The notes under the pieces are model-generated. The model was not told where the DNA came from and made no database searches. It saw only the letters and a program-made list of their open reading frames with translations. Below, piece by piece: positions 1 through 10,186 of a stretch of DNA of 64,000 nt. The first letter of the stretch is position 1, and every line of letters begins with the position of its first letter. The stretch comes from Algoriphagus sp. (lineage in GTDB: Bacteria > Bacteroidota > Bacteroidia > Cytophagales > Cyclobacteriaceae), in contig NZ_JABXIN010000011.1 in assembly GCF_013373065.1 (NCBI RefSeq), positions 210,480-274,479 on the forward strand, written 5' to 3'. The position numbers and the translations under genes were made by a program.

Positions 1-867
1 CTTTGATCTTTTTTAAAGCATCCTGGTAACTATCCCTATTCCTTCCCAAATCATGATTATCCATAGCCTTACTTAGAATCCAATAGGAAAAAGCAGTAAA
101 ACGTTTGGCTAATTTTTGACCTTGATAACGTAAATAAGAAGCTGCACGAAAATTATCCAACATTCCCGAAGGGCTTTCTTGTTTCCTAGCAAAATCAGAA
201 GGATGCCGATAACTAAGCATTGCAATTGCCCGAGCGGTTTCAAGACCTTTTTTTCCAGCATCCGGATTTTCCTCACCCCAGGTACAATCAGACTCTATCG
301 CCATTCGCTGGCTTTCATTGAATCCTATAACCCACGGGGAAGATTTAGCTGTAGATGCCAGTATGACCAATTTTTCTAAGGAATCACCCAATTGATAAGC
401 CCATTCCAAAGCAACTTGACCTCCCAATGACCCGCCCAAAAGCGTGTGAATTTTTTTGATGCCAATGGATTCCCTTACCAAATCCAGGGACTTAGCCATA
501 TCCCTTGTTGTCAGTAAGGGAAAATCATAGAAGTATGGTTTACCGGTTTTGGGATTTTGAGAAAGTGGGCTGGTCGATCCATAGCAGGACCCCAGCAAAT
601 TGACACAAATGATGAAATAATCTGCTGGGTCAAAAAACTTATCCTCACCCACCATACCATTCCACCAATCACCAACTCGTGAATCTCCTGTTAGGGCATG
701 GATTATCCAAATGACATTATCCTGAGCTGCATTTATCCGCCCGTAGGTAGTATAAGTCAATTCGATTTCAGGTAATTCTTGTCCTGATTCCAAGGTAAAT
801 GGGACGTTCGAATGGAAATTTTTGGTCTGCATTTCGGAAGGAGCAATAGGGTAGGTGAGGTTAATCA

Positions 868-868
<1 letters not shown>
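1..868 (-). CDS. metX: Homoserine O-acetyltransferase, partial (3' end off window)
   Basis: Alpha/beta-hydrolase that acetylates homoserine from acetyl-CoA in methionine synthesis. I translated it by hand: it begins MINLTYPIAPSEMQTK and stays open to the left edge, about 289 codons of the roughly 340-380 usual for the family. The nucleophile elbow GGSLGGQ (Ser147) and the preceding oxyanion region (LLGSCYGSTSP) are typical of MetX. The catalytic Asp and His would lie beyond the edge. The ATG overlaps the metY stop by one base (TAATG), so the two genes are translationally coupled and both sit under the SAM-I riboswitch at 2311-2424. The neighbouring enzyme uses O-acetylhomoserine, which favours acetyl- over succinyltransferase; this cannot be settled by sequence alone. 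Confidence 0.93.
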
Positions 869-2184
<1,316 letters not shown>

Positions 2185-2310
2185 TTAAAGGGTTGTGAAA
2201 AGATTTTGAATAAATAAGTCCTACGATGGATTCCAGAAAGAACCATCACATGAATAAAATCCGTGAAGTAGTAGGGGTAATAAAAGGGGTATAAATTATC
2301 ATACTGTGAA

Positions 2311-2424
2311 GAATTTATAGCTCCAATTGAGACCTTCTCAATTGGCAGGATTTGGCACCTTTCCAAGATGGAAGGTTGCCAGAGGGTCACAGAGCCTGTC
2401 TCTCACCTCTTCTTTATAAATCCT
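2311..2424 (-). promoter_or_regulatory. SAM-I (S-box) riboswitch upstream of metY
   Basis: Read on the minus strand, the conserved S-box core is present in order: AGAGGTGAGAGACAGG, then CTCTGGCAACC, then AAAGGTGCCAAATCCTGCC. P1 pairs ATTTATA (about 2423-2417) with TATAAAT (about 2319-2313). P3 is ACCTTCCA against TGGAAAGGT with one bulged A. P4 is a perfect 9-bp stem CAATTGAGA / TCTCAATTG around AGG. No strong U-run terminator follows directly, so control may be translational or through a weaker downstream structure. Known S-boxes turn genes off when SAM binds, which suits a methionine-synthesis operon. Confidence 0.93.
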
Positions 2425-2501
2425 CACACTCAAAAAGTATAAGGATACTCAAAGTAAAGTTCCTTAATCCATATATCAAAGCTTTGAAGTCAAGAATTTT
2501 T

Positions 2502-3155
2502 TTAATGAGGAACTTTTAACTGTTCTTCACTATATCGAAAAATGGGGTCGATATTTTCAAAATCAGCTGGAATAGATACCAATTCATTCACCAGACCATC
2601 CTTGATCCCATACACCCATCCATGAATATGAGGGGCTTTTCGCTCCATCCAGGCTTTTTGTATTATGGAAGTTTTGATCAAATCCTGACATTGTTCAATG
2701 ACATTGAATTCTATTAGTTTATCCAACTTCCCGTTTTTATCTTCAATCATATCAATTTTATCCCGGTATAAACGGTACACTTCTTTGATATTTCGAAGCC
2801 ATTTATTGATAAGTCCGAGATGTTTATTGGATAAAGCCGCTTCGACACCCCCGCATCCATAATGCCCACATACAATGATATGCTCAACTTTTAGGACCTC
2901 AACCGCATATTGCAATACAGAAAGGAGATTCAAATCAGTATGGACCACCATGTTGGCGATGTTCCGGTGAACAAATATTTCACCTGGATCTGTGCCAGTG
3001 ATTTCATTTGCAGGAACTCGGCTATCAGAACATCCGATCCAAAGGAATTTTGGCTTTTGTTGTTTTGCTAAACGTTCGAAAAAATTCTCATCTATGCCTG
3101 TTTTTTCTTCAGACCAGGCTTTGTTCTGTAACAAGAGCTTTTCATAATCATTCAT
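2502..3155 (-). CDS. can: Beta-class carbonic anhydrase
   Basis: Cytoplasmic zinc enzyme interconverting CO2 and bicarbonate. At 217 aa it has the usual length. The zinc ligands and catalytic dyad are visible: C42-S-D44-S-R46 near the N-terminus and H98-Y-G-C101-G-G in the middle, the standard beta-CA signature. The ATG at 3155 overlaps the stop of the upstream SulP gene (ATGA), so the pair is co-translated. SulP/carbonic anhydrase pairs in other bacteria have been linked to bicarbonate uptake, and I infer the same here. A conversion function for the arginine route (bicarbonate for carbamoyl phosphate) is possible from the position just behind the arginine operon, but this is speculation. Confidence 0.95.
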   Translation of the reverse strand: MNDYEKLLLQNKAWSEEKTGIDENFFERLAKQQKPKFLWIGCSDSRVPANEITGTDPGEIFVHRNIANMVVHTDLNLLSVLQYAVEVLKVEHIIVCGHYGCGGVEAALSNKHLGLINKWLRNIKEVYRLYRDKIDMIEDKNGKLDKLIEFNVIEQCQDLIKTSIIQKAWMERKAPHIHGWVYGIKDGLVNELVSIPADFENIDPIFRYSEEQLKVPH

Positions 3156-4696
3156 AGTATTTCCTCTAGGTTGTATTTTAATCCCTCTGTCTCAACTTCA
3201 ATATTCTTCTCAGGTGCGGCATTAATAAAATCATTCAAAACCTCCTGAATATCATGGTCGATAAATTGGGCTTTAGTGGCATTTATGATGACTTCACTTC
3301 CTTCAGGAATAGTTTCTAAGGCTTTTCGAAGAGGAGCCTTATTGAGAAAGGAAACATCTTTTTGAAGTTTTACCAAATATTTTCCTTTGAGCTCAGTCAC
3401 AATGATGGATTTGCGATAGTTGGTCCGCATTACAAAAAAGACACCAGCGACAAGTCCAATTCCTATTCCGATCAACAAGTCTGTAAAAAGAATGGCAAAA
3501 ACAGTGATGATGAAGGGCAAAAACTGATTGGGACCTTTTTCATATTCTCCCACAAAAATCGATGGTTTGGCAAGTTTAAAGCCAACCATAAATAAAACAG
3601 CTGCTAAACAACTCAAAGGAATTTGATTCAGGAGATTCGCGATTCCTACGACTAAAACCAACAACAAAACACCATGTAAAATGGCTGAAAGCTTGGTTTT
3701 TGCACCTGATGCAATGTTAGCTGATGTCCGAACAATGACCGCTGTAATTGGAAGGCCTCCAATCAGACCTGACACTGAATTTCCAATTCCTTGCGCGACC
3801 AATTCTTTTGAAGCAGGGGTGATCCTTTTCTTTGGATCCATTTTATCTCCAGCCTCAATACTCAGTAATGTTTCAATACTTGCTATAATGGCTATCGTGA
3901 AGGCAATTAGCCAAAATTCGCTACTTGCAATTTTAGAAAAGTTAGGGAAAGTGACTAAGTCGGCTAAGTCTTCTACTCTTTCAACAACAGGGATATTTAC
4001 CAAATGCTCTCCAGACAAGGTCCATTCAGGGATATAGGAGGCATAAAATTGATTCGAAAGAATTCCGAAAAGAACTGCCCATAAAGCTCCCGGAACCAAG
4101 CCTAAAATCGGGTTATTTTTAATGACAGGTCTTTCAAAAAAGTAAATGATAAATAAGGAAATGAGGGTAATAGGAATAGCACCAGGACTAAAATATTGGA
4201 TAGCATACCAGATTTCAGAAAAGGTATTAGCATTGTCCAGTTGGAGAAAGGCCATATCACCCATGGCATCCTTATCCCAACCCAAGGCATGAGGGATTTG
4301 CTTTAGAATTAAGATCAGGCCTATGGCTGTTAGCATTCCTTTGATCACGGAATGCGGGAAATAATAACCCAAGACGCCACCTTTTAAAAGGCCAAAGGCC
4401 AATTGAATAATCCCAGCAATTACTACCGCACCTAGGAAAAGTTCAAAACCTCCCAAAGTGGCTATAGAATCCAAAACAATAACTGTCAAGCCTGCAGCAG
4501 GCCCGCTGACACTTACATGAGATCCAGAAAGGGAACCAATAATGACACCTCCAATAATCCCCGCAATTAATCCAGACATAGGAGGCGCACCGCTAGCAAC
4601 GGCAATACCTAAGCAGAGCGGTAAGGCTACTAAAAATACAACTAATGAGGATTTTAGATCATATTTCAAAGAATTGATCAGCAAAGGCTGGGACAT
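3152..4696 (-). CDS. SulP family anion transporter (probable bicarbonate/sulfate permease)
   Basis: Membrane protein of the SLC26/SulP family, 514 aa. The N-terminal membrane domain contains the family hallmarks: LVVFLVALPLCLGIAVASGAPPMSGLIAGIIGG at residues 18-50 and the SHVSVSGPAAGLTVIVLDSI segment after it, with about 10-14 hydrophobic spans in all. The last 80 or so residues form a STAS-like cytoplasmic domain (DVSFLNKAPLRKALETIPEGSEVIINATKAQFID). The ATG at 4696 is clear. Coupling to the carbonic anhydrase by a 4-base overlap suggests bicarbonate as substrate (BicA/SulP-CA type), although sulfate cannot be excluded. It begins 78 bases downstream of argH with no visible terminator, so read-through from the arginine operon is possible. 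Confidence 0.9.
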   Translation of the reverse strand: MSQPLLINSLKYDLKSSLVVFLVALPLCLGIAVASGAPPMSGLIAGIIGGVIIGSLSGSHVSVSGPAAGLTVIVLDSIATLGGFELFLGAVVIAGIIQLAFGLLKGGVLGYYFPHSVIKGMLTAIGLILILKQIPHALGWDKDAMGDMAFLQLDNANTFSEIWYAIQYFSPGAIPITLISLFIIYFFERPVIKNNPILGLVPGALWAVLFGILSNQFYASYIPEWTLSGEHLVNIPVVERVEDLADLVTFPNFSKIASSEFWLIAFTIAIIASIETLLSIEAGDKMDPKKRITPASKELVAQGIGNSVSGLIGGLPITAVIVRTSANIASGAKTKLSAILHGVLLLVLVVGIANLLNQIPLSCLAAVLFMVGFKLAKPSIFVGEYEKGPNQFLPFIITVFAILFTDLLIGIGIGLVAGVFFVMRTNYRKSIIVTELKGKYLVKLQKDVSFLNKAPLRKALETIPEGSEVIINATKAQFIDHDIQEVLNDFINAAPEKNIEVETEGLKYNLEEIL

Positions 4697-4774
4697 ATAT
4701 TGGACTACAGGATCAAGGGTTGTTTTACCTAATTTAAGATAAAACTAATGGCAATTCAACTCTTTGGACTATAA

Positions 4775-6112
4775 TCATTTGCCTAATAAAGCACTGATAG
4801 CCTCATCTATAGATTCAAAATTGAATGAGTTCACTGCCAATTGTACCTTTTGGTTGATTTCTTCCAAATTTAAATTCCCAATACTGCCTTCATGGGTATG
4901 AGCAACTTGGCTTTGATCTGGTTTAAATGTCCCTGCCTCAATATCCAATCCCACTTTCTTATAAGCATCTCTAAAGGGCATTCCTTTTAAGACGAGGTCA
5001 TTCACAACTTCAACAGAAAACACATGTTGATAAAAGGAATCAGATAGGATGTTTTTGCGAATTTTAATCGATTGAAGCATAAACGTACTCATTCGCAAAC
5101 AATCTTTTAAACTTTCTATTGCTGGGAAAATTTCTTCTTTCAACAATTGTAAATCCCGATGATATCCTGTCGTGGAATTGGTTAGTAAGAGAGAAATCGT
5201 TTGAGGAACTGCCTGAATTTGGTTTGTTTTTGCTCGGATCAATTCAAATACATCCGGGTTTTTCTTATGCGGCATGATGCTCGATCCTGTCGTCAGTTCA
5301 TCCGGAAAAGAGACAAAGGCAAAATGTTGATTCATGAACAAACAAATATCATCCGCCAGTCTATTTAAGGTAGCTGCAATTCCAGACATAGCAAAAGCTA
5401 ATGTACGTTCAGTTTTCCCCCGGCTATTTTGAGCATTAATTACGTTATGGTGTAAATCCCCAAAACCAAGCAATTGAGTAGTTAAAGTTCGGTCTAACGG
5501 AAAACTTGACCCGTACCCAGCCGCAGAACCTAGAGGATTTTTGTTTGATAAATCAAAGGCTGTTTTCAAAAGCTGTAGATCTTCAGAAAGCCCCTCTAAA
5601 AAAGACGCAAACCACAAACCAAAACTAGAAGGCATGGCCAATTGAGTATGCGTATATCCTGGCATGAGATCTTGACGATGTTTCTCAGAAAGCTGAGCCA
5701 AGAGATTGGCTAGCGATGAGATTTCCATAACCAGTTCTCGAATAGCTTCCCGATAAAAAAGCTTTAGGTCTACAAGCACTTGGTCGTTTCGACTGCGGCC
5801 AGAGTGAAGTTTTTTCCCAACAGGACCCAAGCGCTGAGTCAATAAGAACTCAACTTGAGAATGAACATCTTCTACGCCTTCACCTATTTCAAATTTTCCC
5901 GCTTCAATTTCCTCAAAAATAGTTTTTAGACCTTGTTGCAGGGCTAGATTTTCTTTTTGGGTCAATAAGCCTATTTTCTCGAGCATGGTGGCATGCGCCA
6001 TCGAACCCAAAACATCATATGGAGCTAAAACCAGATCAAATTCAGGATCCCGTCCAATTGTGAATTGTTCAACTTCTTTTTTATTACCACTGGCTTTTTG
6101 CCAAATTTTCAT
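4775..6112 (-). CDS. argH: Argininosuccinate lyase
   Basis: Last enzyme of arginine synthesis; splits argininosuccinate into arginine and fumarate. 445 aa, normal for the fumarase/aspartase superfamily. The signature GSSIMPHKKNPD (GSSxMPxKxN) is intact, as are HSGRSRNDQV near residue 100 and the TGYHRDLQ segment. The ATG at 6112 gives MKIWQKASGNKKEVEQFTIGRDPEFD, the expected start of the domain. It is the last gene of the eight-gene arginine operon, 4 bases behind argE. Confidence 0.96.
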   Translation of the reverse strand: MKIWQKASGNKKEVEQFTIGRDPEFDLVLAPYDVLGSMAHATMLEKIGLLTQKENLALQQGLKTIFEEIEAGKFEIGEGVEDVHSQVEFLLTQRLGPVGKKLHSGRSRNDQVLVDLKLFYREAIRELVMEISSLANLLAQLSEKHRQDLMPGYTHTQLAMPSSFGLWFASFLEGLSEDLQLLKTAFDLSNKNPLGSAAGYGSSFPLDRTLTTQLLGFGDLHHNVINAQNSRGKTERTLAFAMSGIAATLNRLADDICLFMNQHFAFVSFPDELTTGSSIMPHKKNPDVFELIRAKTNQIQAVPQTISLLLTNSTTGYHRDLQLLKEEIFPAIESLKDCLRMSTFMLQSIKIRKNILSDSFYQHVFSVEVVNDLVLKGMPFRDAYKKVGLDIEAGTFKPDQSQVAHTHEGSIGNLNLEEINQKVQLAVNSFNFESIDEAISALLGK

Positions 6113-6116
6113 AATT

Positions 6117-7193
6117 CTAGTCTAGTTTGATTTGAGCGTATTTTTCAAGCAAAAGGACGTAATCCACAATTGCCTTTTCAATTTCGCTGATATAAATAAA
6201 CTCATCGGCACTATGGGAGCGGGCCGAATCACCTGGTCCAATTTTAACCGAAGGATAAGGAATCAAAGCTTGGTCCGAAAGGGTAGGGCTTCCAAAGGTT
6301 TCCATCCCACATTTTGCAGAAGCTTTGATGATGGGGTGATTTTCAGGAGTTTTGGAACTTCGAAGTCGCATGGATCGAGGAGTGAGTTTTGCAGTAAGTG
6401 ACTCTTTTAATTCTTCCAAAGCTTCTTCCAAGGTATAGACATCTGTCACCCGTACATCCAAAGTGTAAGTACATCGGTCCGGGACCACATTGTGCTGGCT
6501 TCCTGCCTGAATGATAGTTGCTGATACCTTGGATTTTCCTAAATAAGGAGATACTTTCTTGAATTCGAAGTTTGTGATCTTTTGAAGGTCATCCAAGGCT
6601 AGATAGATCGCATTAATCCCTTCATTTCTTGCAGCATGGCCAGGCTTCCCAACTACTTCTGCATCCAATACCATCAAGCCTTTTTCTGCAAGGGCCATTT
6701 TCATTTGAGTAGGCTCTCCAACAAGTACCAATTCTGGTTCGGGTAAATGCTCAAGTACCAATGCAATTCCCTTTTTTCCCGATATCTCTTCCTCTGCTGA
6801 GGCAATGAAAATCAAGTTAAAGGGGAGAGGCTTGTCTTTTAAAACAAGAAAAGCCCCAAGCAGGCTAACTAATGGTCCTCCTGCATCATTTGAACCCAAA
6901 CCATAGAGTTTTCCATCTTCTATATCCGGTGAAAAGGGATCTCGAGTATAGGCTTTATTGGGCTTGACCGTATCATGATGCGAATTCAGCCAAACACTTG
7001 GTTTTGTTGAATCGTAAGGCTTTGCAAAGGCGACAATATTATTCCCGTACCGTTCAAAATCAACCTCATTTGTTACTAAGAATCGACTGATGGTGGTTGC
7101 GGTTTCTTCTTCTTTTTTGGAAAAAGAGGGAATCTTGATCAATTCACGCAAAAGTTGGATACAAGCTCCCGTGATTTCTTCGTAATTAACCAT
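6117..7193 (-). CDS. argE: M20 deacylase, probable N-succinyl/acetyl-citrulline deacylase
   Basis: Zinc-dependent M20 peptidase-family hydrolase, 358 aa. Metal ligands are visible in NSHHDTVKP (His and Asp), the GSNDAGG motif (Asp) and SAEEEISGKKG (catalytic and metal Glu pair); the dimerization domain lies near residues 170-275. In pathways that carbamoylate the acylated ornithine, this enzyme removes the acyl group from N-acyl-citrulline, not from N-acyl-ornithine. I infer this role from the neighbouring argF'. The ATG overlaps the argB stop by one base (TGATG). Whether the acyl group is succinyl or acetyl cannot be read from this protein. Confidence 0.9.
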   Translation of the reverse strand: MVNYEEITGACIQLLRELIKIPSFSKKEEETATTISRFLVTNEVDFERYGNNIVAFAKPYDSTKPSVWLNSHHDTVKPNKAYTRDPFSPDIEDGKLYGLGSNDAGGPLVSLLGAFLVLKDKPLPFNLIFIASAEEEISGKKGIALVLEHLPEPELVLVGEPTQMKMALAEKGLMVLDAEVVGKPGHAARNEGINAIYLALDDLQKITNFEFKKVSPYLGKSKVSATIIQAGSQHNVVPDRCTYTLDVRVTDVYTLEEALEELKESLTAKLTPRSMRLRSSKTPENHPIIKASAKCGMETFGSPTLSDQALIPYPSVKIGPGDSARSHSADEFIYISEIEKAIVDYVLLLEKYAQIKLD

Positions 7194-7993
7194 CAGTATA
7201 AGTCGTATCGGTGACGTTCAATTACAGTTCCGGAGATTTTTCCTTTGGTAGATAGTAAAAGATTTTCCGCTTTTCCAATCCAAACATGATGCACTCCTTT
7301 TTCCAGGGCTACAAAGGCATTATCCAATTTGGGAATCATCCCGGAGTGGATAACATTTTCTTTTCTTAGTTCGGCGTAAATATCCTCATTAATCAAAGGA
7401 ATAATGGAATTTTCATTTCGCTCATCAACCAATACCCCGCTTTTATTGAAGCAAAAGTAAAGATTAACCTCATGCTTGGTAGCCAAACTTGTAGCCAAAG
7501 CAGAAGCAATACTATCGGCATTTGTATTCAAAAGTTGTCCATGGGCGTCATGGGTGATCGCATTGAAAACCGGTACCAAATCAGCGTCTAATAACTGCTT
7601 GATAAGTGTGGTATTAATTTCCTTGACATCCCCAACAAATCCATAGTCAATTTCCTTAAAAGGGCGTTTTTCTGACCGAATTGCATTGCCATCTGCCCCT
7701 GTCATTCCGATAGCGTTCACTCCTAAAGCCTGAAGGGAAGCAACCAGGTTTTTATTGATCAATCCTGCATAAACCATGGTAACAATATCCAAGGTTTCCT
7801 TGTCGGTTATTCTTCTTCCATCCACCATCTCAGGCATAACACCCAAGGATTCACCAAAGCGTGATGCCATCACACCACCTCCATGAACAAGAATCTTAAA
7901 ACCCGGAAATTTTGCGAATTGATGAAGAAATTCTTCCAACTTTTCAGGGTCGTCAATTACATTTCCTCCGATTTTTATTATAGATATTTTCAT
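7193..7993 (-). CDS. argB: N-acylglutamate kinase
   Basis: Amino-acid kinase family; phosphorylates N-acylglutamate with ATP in the second step of arginine synthesis. The N-terminal KIGGNVID and the glycine-rich LVHGGGVMASRFGESLG loop form the nucleotide and substrate site. NTNADSIASALA and HSGMIPKLDNAFVALEKGVHHVWIG are the other family motifs. I place the start at the ATG at 7993 (MKISIIKIGGNVID), which aligns with the family N-terminus; a TTG at 8020 would add nine unrelated residues and overlap argF'. The product is then 266 aa. In this operon the substrate is probably N-succinylglutamate, inferred from ArgF'. Confidence 0.93.
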   Translation of the reverse strand: MKISIIKIGGNVIDDPEKLEEFLHQFAKFPGFKILVHGGGVMASRFGESLGVMPEMVDGRRITDKETLDIVTMVYAGLINKNLVASLQALGVNAIGMTGADGNAIRSEKRPFKEIDYGFVGDVKEINTTLIKQLLDADLVPVFNAITHDAHGQLLNTNADSIASALATSLATKHEVNLYFCFNKSGVLVDERNENSIIPLINEDIYAELRKENVIHSGMIPKLDNAFVALEKGVHHVWIGKAENLLLSTKGKISGTVIERHRYDLY

Positions 7994-8012
7994 AGGACAG
8001 GGGGCAGCAGGG

Positions 8013-8957
8013 TTATTCAATTATTTTGCTCAAGACAGCCTGAGCCGCGAAAATTCTATTTTTAGCCTGAATCTGTACCAAGGACCGATCACTATCCAAT
8101 ATTTCATCCGATAATTCCAGATTTCTTCGAACAGGCAAACAGTGCATTACTTTGGCATTAGGACCATGCTGAAGGTGCTTTTGAGTCAACATCCAATTGG
8201 GATCGGTGGATAGAATTTTTCCATACTCGTTAAAAGATGACCAATTCTTAACGTACACAAAATCAGCACCTTCTAGCGCCTTACTTTGATCATATTCTAA
8301 TCTAGCTCCATTTGTAAAACGCTCATCCAATTCATATCCTTCTGGATGTGTGATGGTTAAATCATACCCCATGCCAAGGGACCATTCTGCAAAGCTATTG
8401 GCTACTGCATGAGGAATTGCTTTGATATGAGGAGCCCATGTTAATACCACTTTGGGCTTATAATCTTCAGGTTGATGTTCTTGGATACTAATCATATCCG
8501 CCAAACTTTGGAGAGGATGGCGTATGGCTGATTCCAAACTTACCACAGGGATCCCCGCGTATTTTATAAATTGGTTAATTACAAAATCACTGAGATCTTC
8601 TTGCTGCTGGGTAAGGGTAGGGAAAGCACGGATTGCCAAAACATCAAAAAAACTTCCCAAAACGCCTGCTGCATCTTTAATATGCTCCACCGTTCCTTTA
8701 TTCATGATGGCTCCGTCCTGCATTTCCAAGGCCCATCCTTCCTTGTCCATATTCAAGACTATGGCATCCATTCCAAGGTTTTGGGCAGCTATTTGCGTAC
8801 TTACTCGAGTTCGGAGGGATGGATTGAGAAATACACAGCCTATTCGCTTTCCACTCCCTTTTTGACCATCTATCCGTGGATTAAACTTATACTGAAGTGC
8901 TAAATCAATAAGCTCTTGTCCTAATTCACGGGATTCAAATTGAGTAAATTGTTTCAT
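8013..8957 (-). CDS. argF': N-succinylornithine carbamoyltransferase (ArgF')
   Basis: Carbamoylates an acylated ornithine, giving N-acyl-citrulline. The carbamoyl phosphate motif SLRTR (47-51), ETAxRHPLQSLAD-like SAIRHPLQSLADM and MHCLPVRRN are present. The layout matches the Bacteroides fragilis enzyme and not classical OTCase: the binding loop WALEMQDGAIMNKGTVEHI replaces the OTCase STRT/DKDDI arrangement. The start is the ATG at 8957 (MKQFTQFESRELG); a TTG at 8972 adds five residues. 314 aa. By my alignment from memory, the residue that decides between N-acetyl- (Glu) and N-succinyl-ornithine (Pro in B. fragilis) is Val90 here. Loss of the Glu favours N-succinylornithine. The 15-base gap behind argD fits an operon. 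Confidence 0.92.
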   Translation of the reverse strand: MKQFTQFESRELGQELIDLALQYKFNPRIDGQKGSGKRIGCVFLNPSLRTRVSTQIAAQNLGMDAIVLNMDKEGWALEMQDGAIMNKGTVEHIKDAAGVLGSFFDVLAIRAFPTLTQQQEDLSDFVINQFIKYAGIPVVSLESAIRHPLQSLADMISIQEHQPEDYKPKVVLTWAPHIKAIPHAVANSFAEWSLGMGYDLTITHPEGYELDERFTNGARLEYDQSKALEGADFVYVKNWSSFNEYGKILSTDPNWMLTQKHLQHGPNAKVMHCLPVRRNLELSDEILDSDRSLVQIQAKNRIFAAQAVLSKIIE

Positions 8958-8972
8958 CGTTGCTATAGCCAA

Positions 8973-10103
8973 TCAGGCTAAAATTTCTTTAATGGCGGTT
9001 AAAAACGAATTTAATTGATTCCATTCAACAGACAAGGGCGGAAGCAAACGAATCGTTTGTTTTTTTGATGCAGAGCCAGTAAAAATTTTGTATTTGGATA
9101 CCAATTCAGAACGAACAGAAGCGGCTTCTCGATCCAAATCTATTCCTATCATGAGTCCTTTTCCTCTTACTTCTTGAACCTGGGGAATGGTCTTTATTTC
9201 CTCAATCAGTTGCTCTCCTAGATCTAGGGCTTTTTGCTGTAGATTTTCAGCTTCCAACACTTCTAAAACAGCTATTCCAGCAGCACATGCCAAATGATTT
9301 CCGCCAAAAGTAGTGCCCAATAGTCCATAACTAGCTTCAAATTCTGGAGAAATCAGCAAGCCTCCAATTGGAAAACCATTTCCCATTCCTTTGGCCATGG
9401 TAATCAAATCGGGTTTCAATCCTTCAGCCCATTGAAAGGCAAAAAAACGTCCCGTTCGTCCAAAGCCTGACTGTACTTCATCAAGAATTAATTTGGCTCC
9501 ATATTTTTTGCAAAGACTGGAAAGACCATGAAGAAATTCTGGATCTGGAACTTGAATTCCTCCAACCCCTTGAATTCCTTCAATAATCACACCTCCGATA
9601 GACTCGGTTTTCAATACTTTTTCAACCTGCTCTAGATCTCCAAATGGAAGAATTTGAAAATCTTCTCTTGCGTTGCAGGGAGCTACAATTTTGGGGTTAT
9701 CGGTCAATGCTACAGCTCCGGAAGTCCGACCGTGGAATGAGCCACTAAATGCGATCATTCCGGGCTTTCCACTTGCAAAAGAGGCTAATTTGATAGCATT
9801 TTCATTAGCTTCTGCACCCGAATTACATAGAAATAGTTGATAATCGGGTAAACCGCAGAGCTCCCCCAATTTGGACGCATAGGCTTTCTGAATAGGAATT
9901 TGGACTGAATTAGAGTAAAAAGCGATAGCATCTAATTGATCCTTGATCCTCTTCACATAATGAGGGTGCGTATGTCCAATCGAAATAACCGCATGACCAC
10001 CATATAAGTCCAAATACTCCTGCCCCTTATCATCCCAGAGTTTTGCGCCTAAGGCTTTTTCAATGGTGACAGGGATCAAGGGATATACATCAAATAAATT
10101 CAT
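8973..10103 (-). CDS. argD: Acylornithine aminotransferase
   Basis: Class III PLP aminotransferase that converts N-acyl-glutamate semialdehyde to N-acylornithine with glutamate as donor. 376 aa. The PLP lysine is in TMAKGMGNGFPIGG; the cofactor-binding FCNSGAEANENAIKLA and LILDEVQSGFGRTG motifs and the C-terminal TTFGGNHLACAAG region are complete. The ATG at 10103 gives MNLFDVYPLIPVTIEKALGAKLWDDKGQEYLDLYGGHAV, the typical start. The 83-base gap before it, behind argC, is the longest in the operon, but I see no terminator or promoter there. Confidence 0.94.
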   Translation of the reverse strand: MNLFDVYPLIPVTIEKALGAKLWDDKGQEYLDLYGGHAVISIGHTHPHYVKRIKDQLDAIAFYSNSVQIPIQKAYASKLGELCGLPDYQLFLCNSGAEANENAIKLASFASGKPGMIAFSGSFHGRTSGAVALTDNPKIVAPCNAREDFQILPFGDLEQVEKVLKTESIGGVIIEGIQGVGGIQVPDPEFLHGLSSLCKKYGAKLILDEVQSGFGRTGRFFAFQWAEGLKPDLITMAKGMGNGFPIGGLLISPEFEASYGLLGTTFGGNHLACAAGIAVLEVLEAENLQQKALDLGEQLIEEIKTIPQVQEVRGKGLMIGIDLDREAASVRSELVSKYKIFTGSASKKQTIRLLPPLSVEWNQLNSFLTAIKEILA

Positions 10104-10186
10104 TTCTTCTGTTTTAATGGAAGCTTTCCAGTGACGGGAAGATTCAAGAGTAAGCTTTTTTAAGGATTCAATACCAATTCTACTGC

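Noticed and set aside
179..379. 66-aa ORF on the plus strand
   Set aside because: Antisense to the metX coding sequence.
2476..2487. Palindrome TCAAAGCTTTGA between carbonic anhydrase and metY
   Set aside because: Only 12 bases and AT-rich; could be part of a promoter but nothing else supports it.
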